Source: Zygnema cylindricum (taxonomy: Eukaryota; Streptophyta; Zygnematophyceae; Zygnematales; Zygnemataceae). From it: a stretch of 44,410 bases of DNA. Positions 33,666 to 44,410 of the stretch are shown here, piece after piece. The first letter of the stretch is position 1. Every line of letters starts with the position of its first letter. Made by a program: the position numbers and the translations under genes. The stretch is from assembly GCA_037447655.1 (NCBI GenBank), contig JBBHKE010002981.1, positions 1 through 44,410 on the forward strand. The letters run 5' to 3'. Under the pieces are notes generated by a model. That model was not told where the DNA came from. It made no database searches and worked only from the letters and a program-made list of their open reading frames with translations.

Positions 33666-34195
33666 ATGTAATGTTGATTTTTTCTTCTTTTGTCATGGAT
33701 GATGATCACCCAACGACGACGCATTTTCGTCGCTGGATTATAAACCAATGGAATGTTGAGTTTTTTTTCTTTTGTCATGGATGATGACCCACCAGCGACG
33801 AGGCATTTCTGTCGCTGGATTTTAAACCAATGGAAAGATGATTAATTTTTTCTTTTGTCATGCATGATGACCCACCAACAACGAGGCATTTTCGTCGCTG
33901 GATTATACACCAGTTATGATTCATGTTACATCTGGCTAAACAACTAACTTAACAGACCAACCAGTGACATAAATGTGTCGCCGCTGAACTGTAAATCAAC
34001 AACCGACCAACCGACGACGTAAGTGTGCCGCCGCTGAAATACAAATCAGCAATAAGGCAATATCGATGTCTAATCAAAAAGCAGCAAGGACGTTGTTTCA
34101 TCGTTGATCAAATCACAATGAAATAGTCCATGTAACTGGTGTGACAGCGGCCAGCGATGAGGCAGGCTCGTCGCTTAATATCAATAGCATAAAAA
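33666..34195. repeat. 82-83-bp tandem repeats each holding a CCAGCGACGA hairpin
   Basis: The word GTCATGGATGATGA begins at 33692, 33774 and (as GTCATGCATG) 33857. Each unit then has CAGCGACGA..TCGTCGCTG, an inverted repeat of about 10 bp with a short loop, then ACCAATGGAA. From 33955 to 34190 shorter, diverged derivatives of the hairpin follow (for example AGCGATGAGGCAGGCTCGTCGCT). The pattern points to selection or replication-based spread of the hairpin. Confidence 0.85.
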
Positions 34196-34627
34196 ACAAC
34201 ATATTTGTATATAAAAGGTAAAAACTAAGAATCTGTTCACCCGTTTCAACATCATATTTCCCATAGGTGAATGACAAACACACGGTAACACATTAACCAT
34301 CGCCTTTACACATACTCATGTATTGCAAAAAGAAAATCGTGTTTTATAAAATGGTTGTGTTATACATCGTTTTGACATACCTTCTTCACAATGAAGTAAA
34401 TTAAAAAATTGCAAAAACAATTCCATTGTAGCAAGAGACACAATATGCAATGTATTACCCCTATGATACTGTATGATAACTCCTATCTCCTAAATCCTTA
34501 CACTCCTTACATTTTTAAAACAGGTAAGACAAGCCAAAGCAACAAAAACTACAAAACTATGTCACTCCTACGTTCCAAGATCCACCAAAAAGAAATACAT
34601 GGGGAATGCTTAGGCATTAGCATGGGC

Positions 34628-35306
34628 TTAATATTCGTCTCCTTCCGTGAATAGTTCGTCCGTAACCTCGTCTTCATGAGTAGCGGTGTTAGGCTTTTCA
34701 GAATTTTTGAGAGATTCCCGTGCCCTTGCCCAGGGAGGTGGCACTTCCTCCCCGTCGAAATGGTTTTCGGTGTATGTCGATGATACATTGCAACTGATGT
34801 GTAAGCATTCCCTCCTCCCATGTCCCATCCCTCAATGACAACCCCCATTGTATCATAACATTTTTAGCATATCCCATCCCATCTTTGTCTTTCATGGAGT
34901 TAACTTCCCAGATCGAATTTCTAGCCAATTCGAGAAAAAACCTTTTCCCCGGCCCTAATAACTTTCCGGACCAACCTCGATTAGAGGGTTGTGACCACTG
35001 CCCCTCCCTAACCCCCAACATCTTCCAATTCTCCCACTTCCTACTCCAAACCTCCTTTATTTTTGATATTACGAAAGAATCCGCCGGTTGCACGAAGTGA
35101 GTAGCACTCGGTGGAAAGAAGTGTAAAACCGTACTATTGGCAACCAAAACGCGGTTTACCTCCTCGGACATCTTATGGCCGCCGCAATTTTTGAGGAAGA
35201 CTATTTTTTCTCGACCATAAGAATCGACTTGATACGACCTCTGGTCCTCAAACCATTCGGGGAAGACTCTCTTATCGTTCCATCCCTTTGGACCGGTAGC
35301 ACATAC
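34628..35306 (-). pseudogene. DDE_1 (pogo/Tigger/CENP-B-like) transposase fragment
   Basis: An acceptor-like AATAATAG at 35307 precedes an open frame: CATGPKGWNDKRVFPEWFED, then KIVFLKNCGGH, FFPPSATHFVQPADSFVISK and a basic KEVWSRKWENWK segment. This is the end of a DDE_1 transposase core: the third catalytic Asp is in QPAD, but the second, expected in LDN, is Lys (LKN), 36 residues before it. The first Asp would lie in a missing upstream exon. The frame stops at 34698, while a second frame (34628-34828) carries an acidic tail ending TEGDEY, suggesting a frameshift near 34770. Catalytically dead by these signs. The gene would continue upstream through the GATA array. Confidence 0.82.
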
Positions 35307-35399
35307 CTATTATTGGTTACATAGAAAAAGAAAAGGGCATTAAAATTAATAACATAAAGGAGGAAAAGAAGGAGAAGGGGGATGAAAAATATGGGGTTA

Positions 35400-36990
<1,591 letters not shown>

Positions 36991-37013
36991 ATAGAAAAAT
37001 GGGAGTATAACAG

Positions 37014-37123
37014 ATTTAAAATCTTTGAAACCACCAAAAAATTAGCAATACTCAAGAAGTGCGTTGATGAGATAAAGGGGGAGAAGAGTTATTGCTTCCC
37101 AAAAACTGTTCGGGAAACTTTTT
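37014..37123 (+). pseudogene. Possible HTH-type N-terminal piece, opposite strand to the DDE fragment
   Basis: The frame RFKIFETTKKLAILKKCVDE then KGEKSYCFPKTVRETF ends at TGA-TAG. It is reminiscent of the KxKLxIL..C..E start of CENP-B/pogo-type DNA-binding regions, but the match is by eye only and its strand is opposite to the transposase core. If right, an inversion has split the gene. Confidence 0.25.
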
Positions 37124-38448
37124 GATAGTTTTGGGACTGAGCTTTGGGTATCTTTTCGCCCGCTCCTGTTCGGCCGCTCCTCAGCGATCATCCAGATGAT
37201 TATCCGCAAACGATTCCTTTTGGTTGTAACATGTTTTTTTTTTCCGTCAATTTTAACATTTGGTTGTAAATTCGATATCCCACCTTTTTTAAAAACTCAA
37301 AAACGAAACTATAATTTGAAAAAATTGCCTCCCAAAATTTTTACGAAAGAGCTGCGAAAAACAATGCAGCTTATTGGATGTACGGATGTCTCTTGCAAAA
37401 GAGACGAAAAAGACAGACGATTTGTGTAATATCATTGTTTTGCAGGCATGACGTTTCTATGGTCAATAAATAGACCACGTGTATTTGTTATCGTCCAATA
37501 ATATGCCGCGCTACGTCCATTCGTTGGGATATCTTCAAATTGCGACCCAATTAGAGTTAAATTTCACTGTATTACGTGTTCATTTTTGAACTTCCTCACT
37601 TGAACACGACTTTATTAGAGTTATAAGCGACTTTATTAGAGTTAAGACAACTTATTAAGGTAAAATGACTCTAATAAAACAAACAAAGTGCGACGTTATT
37701 AGGGTTCAAAAGTACCTTTTCGTATGAAAATCAAACAACTTAACGGAAATTGTTGTTTACATTCGAACTACAAGCGTAATTCAGCCGTTCATAAATGTTG
37801 ACTTTAAATTATGTAACTACGCATAATTTACATGTAATCTTCAACGGTGGTCTCGACGTAACTGACACTCAGCGCGACAATAATACTAACGTCATAATGG
37901 TGTCAAGATATACGGACTGACAGTTTTTGTACGTTTACATAATTTAGTGTTAATAATTACAGCGCGGATAATTATCGCCGACATAACCCAATATAGAGTA
38001 CCTAAATAAACTAGAGTAAAATTCCTCTTTGAAAAAGTTCTATCACATAAATTAGAGTAAATAACTCTAATTATTTTTTTCTCTTTTTCTACTCTAATTT
38101 TTTCATTACTCTAATTACGATTCGCGGTGTACTGTACTTCAATTTGGCGTCTTCCTCTTTTCGATCCACTTCACACAATTCATATCCGATACTTTTCAAA
38201 ATCCGGGGTACTCCACTGAAAATAGTCCACTCGTAACTATCACTTGAGCAATGAATAACAAAACGCTTTCGCACGCGTCACACGAGCATGGGCACGTTGA
38301 ATGCCAGTTAATAAGCAGTTGATGACGCGTGGCCACACGTGTGAGAACTTGCATTAATTCCTCAACTGAAATAGAGCGCGAGACGCCGCGCGGCTTAATG
38401 TCTCCGATCTTGTTGTAGGTCCAGGGAGGCACTAAGATCCAAAATATA

Positions 38449-38500
38449 AACATATACGTGTGTAAATATTAACATATGTGTGTATATATGTTCTATATAC

Positions 38501-38535
<35 letters not shown>

Positions 38536-39030
38536 ATATTCAAATATATATTTTATACGACATATCTGTATGTATCTATATAAGCAAGCAAGCTAAACAC
38601 ACATAAATAGCATTTTCAAAAGTACTACCAAACTTATTAGTAGATGTTCCCTTGAGCACTAAAGTAATGAATCACCAGCCGTGGATTTGTTTCGGGAAGT
38701 TCATGATTTTAGTGATCTTTCTTTTCTCTCCTTTAAATTGCAATCTTCCTCGATGATTGTTACCAGGCATGCCCGTATGTAATGTAAATCAGTACGTATA
38801 TTATAAAGTACTATATTATGGGTACTATATATTTTGTAAGTTATCACCGATATGGAATTTGTTGGTCTTGGACCGATATATCACGACATCAGACCGTTCG
38901 ATAACCGATAACTATCGGTATAGGTGTTATCGCGATAGGTTACCGATATATCACGACATCAGACCGTTCGATAACCGATAACTATCGGTATAGGTGTTAT
39001 CGCGATAGGTTTTTGACCGATACACAACAC
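38449..39030 (-). mobile_element. Truncated hAT-like CGATA element with a 70-bp duplication
   Basis: One end is intact (CCGATACACAACACTA followed by CAAAGCAT, matching the ATACTTTG flank of the left-arm copy). The other end is lost in AT-rich sequence containing a (TA)n run at 38506-38531. Within it, 38872-38941 and 38942-39011 are an essentially exact 70-bp tandem duplication covering the CGATAACTATCGG palindrome. Confidence 0.8.
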
Positions 39031-39359
39031 TACAAAGCATATATAGGGTTTTTATAATAGGTTTTAAAAATATACAAACATTCTCTTTCGTGCTAGATAA
39101 CAAACCGCATGAGACAGCCACCTAAAAATTATGTAAACGACAAAATAGCCAAGTGTTCTTCTTGAGCACTAAAGTAATTGGAAATCTTACCGTTTTTTGC
39201 GAGAAGTTCATGATTTTCTTATCTTTTTTTTCTCTCTTTATTCTTCGCAACCTTTCTTGCGATACTCGATGATATTCTGCGAATGCGACGACTGTACATT
39301 AGTTCCGTCCTTTTCGCTCTTGCCTAGAAAACACTGGCGGCGTTTCGGACGACTGGTTG

Positions 39360-39830
39360 ATAGCCTATACCCACCGGAGCATTTGTAACTTTTTGCCCAT
39401 TCCAATGATTTTCCGAAAAGTCATCGGAAAACGGGTCTTGTTCACACCAAAATTTTGGGACGTAACTCCGATTGAAGGTGTCACGTGACACGTCACACGC
39501 TTCGACGTCATAAAACATAGGCGCAAAAACAAACCTGCACATTTTTAAACATTTAGGGTTTAGTTTGACTATTTTCACGCAGGAACAACAAAATAGCCGT
39601 TCGAATGCTGTGTTAGTTTAGTCAGCTTTTCGGGTTACCGTTGGTCTGATTCACAGAAAAATACGATACTTTTATCCTACTTCTACATCGCGCAATATTT
39701 TGAGCACGGTCATTTGTACGGCTTTCCGAGAACTTCCAAAATCTACAAAGTCGGTGCTCGAAAAGCCGTACATTATTCGAACGTCCGTCTGTTGCGGAAG
39801 TGTTTTTTTTTCCGGTGGGAATAGACTATG
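39360..39830. mobile_element. Candidate insertion with TATACCCACCGG ends
   Basis: Absent from the left arm. CTATACCCACCGG near 39368 is inverted relative to CCGGTGGGAATAGAC near 39815. The target duplication is not clear by eye, so the superfamily is unassigned. Confidence 0.5.
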
Positions 39831-39986
39831 AGACGACCGTTTCGACCGGGCGGCCGAAGACAATAACCTAAATATATTCCGAGGAAGTTTCAAGGGCATT
39901 TTGAGAAGTAATCTGGGCCGTCCGTTTTCATTATTCGAGAAGGTATCCCGCATTTTGGACACAAGGAGATTCACTGCAGTACAGTA

Positions 39987-40201
39987 GACCGTGAATCGCT
40001 ATTAGGGTTGATAATTTTTCGGCACTTAAAACATCATTTATCCGTACACACCTGTCCGATTTTCAATTTGAGACTGTCAATTGGAAGCTGAGAATCTTAC
40101 CTTTCAATCGCAACCTTCAGATTTAGAAACCGACATACGTGTACGGAGAAAAGATGTTTATAGAGACAAAAAAACATTAACACTAATAAAGATGCATGGT
40201 G
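39987..40201. mobile_element. Family B palindromic MITE (right-arm copy)
   Basis: TA flanks (39985-39986, 40202-40203), ACCGTGAATCGCTATTAGGG at one end and CTAATAAAGATGCATGGTG at the other, with CACTTAAAACATC/GATGTTTATAG in between. Counterpart of 17483-17710. Confidence 0.7.
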
Positions 40202-40253
40202 TACTATACTATACACCGTGTATCGATGTTAGCGTAAGAGCGATACACGTGTA

Positions 40254-40470
40254 CACCGCCAATCGTTATTAGCGTTGTGTACGCTAATTCCGTCCCGATT
40301 TTTTTTGTTTTAATTCTCAAATAGAGTTATCCACACTATTTAAAAAAACCCCTAATTCCTAATTAGAATAGACGATTTTTTCGAAAATTTACAAATTCCC
40401 AATTAGCGTAAATCACGCTAATTATTCGTATACGCTAAAAAAACTTACACGCTAATAACGATTGGCGGTG
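40254..40470. mobile_element. TA-flanked MITE with CACCGCCAATCG ends
   Basis: CACCGCCAATCGTTATTAGC and GCTAATAACGATTGGCGGTG are exact inverted repeats with TA at 40252-40253 and 40471-40472. 217 bp, no coding capacity. Confidence 0.9.
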
Positions 40471-40659
40471 TACTGTACTGTAGAAATCACACCTCCACTG
40501 AGAAAATACAATTTTATAAGCCAATCACGTTCAAGTTCAGCTATTTGGGAGAGGTTACGCCAAATATGGGCCAATCGCGTTGAAGTCAATCGCTCTCGGG
40601 AGGACATGGCCAATTAAGGTTTTTCTTTCTTTCCTAAAGTCGCCGCAATATTTAAAAAC

Positions 40660-40900
40660 TATATCGTGTATCGCTATAAGGGTCAATGTTTTCTTTTCCC
40701 ACTTAAAACATATTTTCTTAGCGAACACGTGTCCGTTTTTCAATTGTAAACCGGTCAACGTAAGGTAGGAAATCCTAAATTTCATTCGCAACCGTCGGAT
40801 TTTAATTTATATAATTGCACGGAAAAAGATGTTTTTAGTGGCGACAAAAACATCCGCACTAACAGCGTTACACGTTGCATATATTGCCAAGGGACGTTTT
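40660..40900. mobile_element. Family B palindromic MITE, uninterrupted counterpart of 14193-17258
   Basis: Contains CCCACTTAAAACATATTTTC without the PIF-like insertion, plus GATGTTTTTAGTGGCGAC and AACAGCGTTACACGTTGC. It supplies the empty site for 14363-17210. Confidence 0.65.
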
Positions 40901-40928
40901 TGTTGGCCGGCTAAAGTCCTAACTACTA

Positions 40929-41127
40929 CACCTTGGATCGTTATTAGCGTATAGAAATTATTAGTGTAAAGAAAAAATTAGCGTCATTCATTCTAATTTA
41001 GTGTCAGGAGACGTGGCAGATTATGGTCCACGTCCTTAAATAGTGTAGTTTATTATATTTAAGGTATCAATGTCAAAATTTTGGGGTGCCGATATAGCGT
41101 ACATAAGGCTAATAACGATTCACGGTG
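40929..41127. mobile_element. TA-flanked MITE, 199 bp
   Basis: CACCTTGGATCGTTATTAGC at the left, GCTAATAACGATTCACGGTG at the right, TA at 40927-40928 and 41128-41129. The left arm has the empty site. Confidence 0.88.
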
Positions 41128-41507
41128 TAACTCGAAAAACATGTGACGGCCGTTTAAACTCATGGGAATCAGTGTAGCGGTCAATTTCTGGCCGTTTGCA
41201 CCGGTTGCATTTATTATTTACATACTTTTGGCGTATACGCATGCTTGGAATCTGTTAACGGCACGTCCGAATGCACAAAAATATTGACTACCGTAGCGGT
41301 GAAACTAAACTATCAAATTCACTAGCGACAAAAACGACACCGCCCATCGCTGTCACTTAATAGAGTCAAAACATTTTTCGTGCAGTCAAAGCTCTTTTCC
41401 TCGGCGCGCAACTTTACAATTTTCAATGATGACGTCAGAATCGAAACGTAAGACCGTTACGTTTTCAATTGCTTGCATCGGAATAGCCATCCAACGGTAC
41501 ATCACTT

Positions 41508-41991
41508 TGCTGGATTCACACTAAAAAGGGATGGTGAATGAGATGAAGAAATGAATGCTCCCGTACCGTTTATTTCGCTAAAAAACAAAATACAGAGGCG
41601 CCAAACAGCTCGACCGCTCTGCTGTCAACTTTTTTGGAGCGTATCAACAGACAAATATACTTTTTGGAGCGTAGGGACGGACAAAACATACGGTCGAGTG
41701 CGTCCAAACTTGACAACTGTAGTCATTCATCTTCTTTTCCGGAAAGCCTTTTTGGAATGCAGAATTCTGACTTTGAAAAAGCACGAAGTCATATCTTAAA
41801 TGAATAAACCGTATGATGAATTGGTACGGACAGATTTGAGTCGTCGGCGACTACTTGTACGGCAACACGAATCACATCGCGAAGTTTTTGTTGACGTGAG
41901 ATGACGTCAAGGGCAATTCACGTCCAAACAAAAAAAAAGGACATTTCTTTCTTCATCTCATTCACCATCCCTTTCTAGTGTGAATCCAACA
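41508..41991. mobile_element. MITE with about 40-bp GGATTCACACTA inverted ends
   Basis: GGATTCACACTAAAAAGGGA and on through GGTGAATGAGATGAAGAAATG is mirrored at 41941-41987 by CATTTCTTTCTTCATCTCAT and TTCACCATCCC. Target site unresolved because the flanks CTTTGCT/AACAAAAG may belong to the ends. An ORF inside (41551-41799) has no motif. Confidence 0.8.
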
Positions 41992-41999
41992 AAAGTATA

Positions 42000-42285
42000 T
42001 TACACCGTGAATCGTTATTAGCGTATAGAAATTATTAGTGTGAATAAAGAATTAGGGTCATTTACGCTAAATTGTGCATCAATCCCATTTTCAAAAAAAT
42101 GTTTAATTGTAATTTCTCCATAACGCTGATTTAGGTATACAGAGTCCGCCGTCATTACATATGCGTTTTAATAGGCGGAGGTACAAATTATGACAATCCG
42201 TACGACGTCGAGTCCTTCTATTGTAAATATCAATAATTCTATTTTGGGTTTGCGGATATACAATAACTACGCCGTTCATAAATTT
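42000..42285. repeat. Partial CACCGTGAATCG-type MITE
   Basis: Starts ACACCGTGAATCGTTATTAG after TATT, similar to 40929, but its right end is not found before the hAT-like element begins. Confidence 0.5.
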
Positions 42286-43152
42286 TAGTGTTGTGTATCC
42301 GTAAGGATTTACCGATAACCGATATGGACCCTTTTTCGGGTTCCCGATAATCGATATATTGGTACGATATATCGACATCGGTCTTATCACCGATAAGTAA
42401 CCGATAATATTGGGTACTTATCGGCGATAACACCGATATCGATAACTATTGGCGATATTTGTACGGACCGTACATATAAATGTACGGCATGTACACTTAC
42501 CTGTACGTGTTATTCCTCTGACGCGCAACAGACCCCCTTCCTTCCGATTTTGGTAAAAAATTGTCAAATCATCAAAATTTTGTCTCCCATCCTCCTCTCC
42601 TCCTACAATTTCCTGACAATCCATAAGAAATATATATTTTATTTTTTTACTATTTTATAAAATATTAGTATTTCCTCAAAAAAGTGCTGCCAGAATATTC
42701 AAAATACGGTGAAAATAAATGGCGGCAGTCCGGCAAGTGTGTTCGTCTGCTTCGTTCAATCTGTTTGTCTTTGTTTTGAAAAAGTTTGATTCACATATTT
42801 TACAATGTATTCTATTTTATTTCGTTTCAGTTGTATTGTTTTATACTTATATATCTATAAAGTATTAATTTACATTTGTCTACGTTTATGTGCAGCGCTT
42901 TCCGTAAAAAAAATCACTTAAATAGATACAGAACAGATTCTTACATGTTGTATTCCACGCTATATACTGTAAATAATATAGTACGATATATCATAAAGTA
43001 CTATATCATGCCTACTACATATTTTTGAATTCATTGCCAATATGGAATTTTTTGGTCTCAGACCGATATATCTGGAACTCTGACCGTTCGATAACCGATA
43101 ACTACCGGTATCGGTATTATCACGATAAGTTTTTTACCGATACACAACAATA
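42286..43152. mobile_element. hAT-like element, CGATA family, 867 bp
   Basis: Left end TAGTGTTGTGTATCCG; right end CCGATACACAACAATA. Flanking octamers ATAAATTT (42278-42285) and ATAATTTT (43153-43160) agree at seven of eight positions. Both ends have CGATAAC/GTTATCGG palindromes; the middle is AT-rich and non-coding. Confidence 0.82.
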
Positions 43153-43160
43153 ATAATTTT

Positions 43161-44410
43161 ACACTAAAATAGGTACGGGTAAAAACTGTCGAAACGTACG
43201 GGTTTATGTACTTTCATTTAAGTTCATTCATGATTCTAATAAGCGAATGATTCGCACGCGGTGAATTGACAACAGTAAAACAAAGTGCGAGGACAACATA
43301 GGGCGAACCGTACATTGTCACGTCATACACTCGATTCCATGCATCTAGTTGTTAAACGCAGTTGCGTTATAATGCAATGTAACCGTACAATTTTAATGTG
43401 TGTGTTCAGTTCAAATAAGTGTTGTACAATCAACGAAACTATAACGGAAGGTATTGTATGTTTACGTTTGGTTTCACATAACGTACATTGAACTCTGTGA
43501 TTGATTTTAATTTCCTTGTCGTTCGCGGGGTGAACGAGCGTTGTGTGACGTTAAATAAGGACCCTTAACTTTAATAAGGTGCCTCGTGGGATGCTTTATT
43601 ACAATTAATGCATTGTAATATTGGGACATAAGTCTAATAAGGATGCGTTTACTTAGATAATACGTCAAACAAACCTCTTTTTAGTATCACTATTAATTCT
43701 AATTGAACGTAAAACGAAAATGAACCACTTGTTAGGATACATGTTAATTCTCATTGGCGGTATTTCAGCGATGAAAGCTGATCAGGCGCCATCGTAAGAT
43801 TATCATTAGCTGTTGCTGAAAACACGTGGCATGTTTACCATCCACGCACTTATTCAAAAGTAAGTTTTAGTAAGTCTTAGAAATTTGAGTCTAGGACTTA
43901 TAATATTTTTAGAATACCAACTGTTCAATATTGACCAAAATTAGTGTAGATTTTTTTGTAGTATCTACACGAATTGATATCTTTTAGTAAATTAGTGTGT
44001 AGGGCCGCCAATGAGTGTAGACGTGATAAGAATCACCCGGATTTTTAGGGTATAGATATTGTTAGTGGACAATTCTGGTTCAAACACTTAGATTTTTGTC
44101 AATAGGGTGTCTAGTGAACCATGTACATACGTTTTTGATGTTTTCCATATATTTTAGATGTTTTCGAGATCTTTTGAGTATTTAGTTCAATTATGATTGA
44201 TCAATTCAACACAGAATGTACATTCTACACAAGAATTAAGGAAATGAGAGCACTGAGTGCAATTTAAGGTGTTTTATGCTCTATTGTCTCTAATTTGCTT
44301 GTAGTACATGATTTTTATGTTGAAATACCTCTTTCGTTTGGAGCTACATATCTTACACTATAGATCTAGTCTTCTAGGCATTTCTCTTTGGGTTTGCTTC
44401 CGCTAAAATG
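43161..44410. other. No gene recognised
   Basis: Unique AT-rich sequence without a convincing exon, RNA gene or element end. Confidence 0.5.

Larger units (their letters stand above)
38205..41507 (-). repeat. Right arm of the large inverted duplication
   Basis: Reverse-complement counterpart of 13202-20280. Insertions present only here: 39360-39830, 40254-40470 and 40929-41127; the left arm shows GAGTTAGCAGTTAGGAC at the site of the last one, with a single TA. The minus-strand frame at 38196-38453 stays open for 85 codons (FWILVPPWTYNKIGDIKPRG..) while the left arm has a stop after SVEE; whether this was ever coding is unclear. Confidence 0.85.

Noticed and set aside
33666-34195. CRISPR-like array
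   Set aside because: Units of 82-83 bp are repeated as wholes, with no unique spacers, and the context is eukaryotic.
38089-38453. 85-codon ORF conserved in part between inverted arms
   Set aside because: The other arm has a stop and frameshifts, no motif is recognisable, and similarity is explained by the duplication itself.

Overview
The window is eukaryotic nuclear DNA: AT-rich, almost gene-free, with spliced genes, microsatellites and nested transposable elements. I see no prokaryotic operons, no CRISPR array, no rRNA and no convincing tRNA. The best taxonomic clue is a spliced PR-1/CAP gene whose C-terminus is plant-like, including a CAPE-type C-terminal peptide, lying next to a gene for a secreted single-domain Greek-key protein that resembles the plant MiAMP1 antimicrobial family. 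Together with a Ty1/copia gag relic and PIF-, hAT- and mariner/pogo-type repeats, this suggests a streptophyte, probably an alga or an early-diverging land plant. The species cannot be fixed from the sequence alone.

Layout. 1-3.7 kb: repeats (end of a PIF-like element, a GTACGG-rich array that switches orientation, a hAT-like end, a complete 723-bp PIF-like element). 3.7-9.9 kb: no recognisable gene; (TA)n, an AATGTCACA minisatellite, GA/CT tracts and a 245-bp duplication. 9.98-10.7 kb: broken copia gag. 12-20.4 kb: nested DNA transposons, several bounded by exact target-site duplications. 21.7-23.6 kb: a 173-bp tandem repeat, then a GA-rich array split by a probable solo LTR. 24.3-29.3 kb: the genic core on the minus strand, a CAP gene (four exons found) and a MiAMP1-like gene (two exons). 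30.0-38.1 kb: one short and one 7.5-kb element with the same CACCGCGAATCG ends and TA target sites; the large one encloses a decayed DDE transposase piece, two long tetranucleotide arrays in opposite orientation and hairpin repeats. 38.2-41.5 kb: an inverted copy of 13.2-20.3 kb. 41.5-44.4 kb: further MITEs and a hAT-like element, then nothing recognisable.

The most notable points are (1) two adjacent same-strand secreted defence-type genes built from phase-1 exons, lying between the arms of an inverted duplication; (2) the duplication itself, where each arm supplies the empty sites that validate insertions in the other; and (3) a TA-flanked 7.5-kb element that looks like the decayed parent of a MITE family. 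Exon structures come from reading splice signals and phases by eye; no expression data or database search was available.
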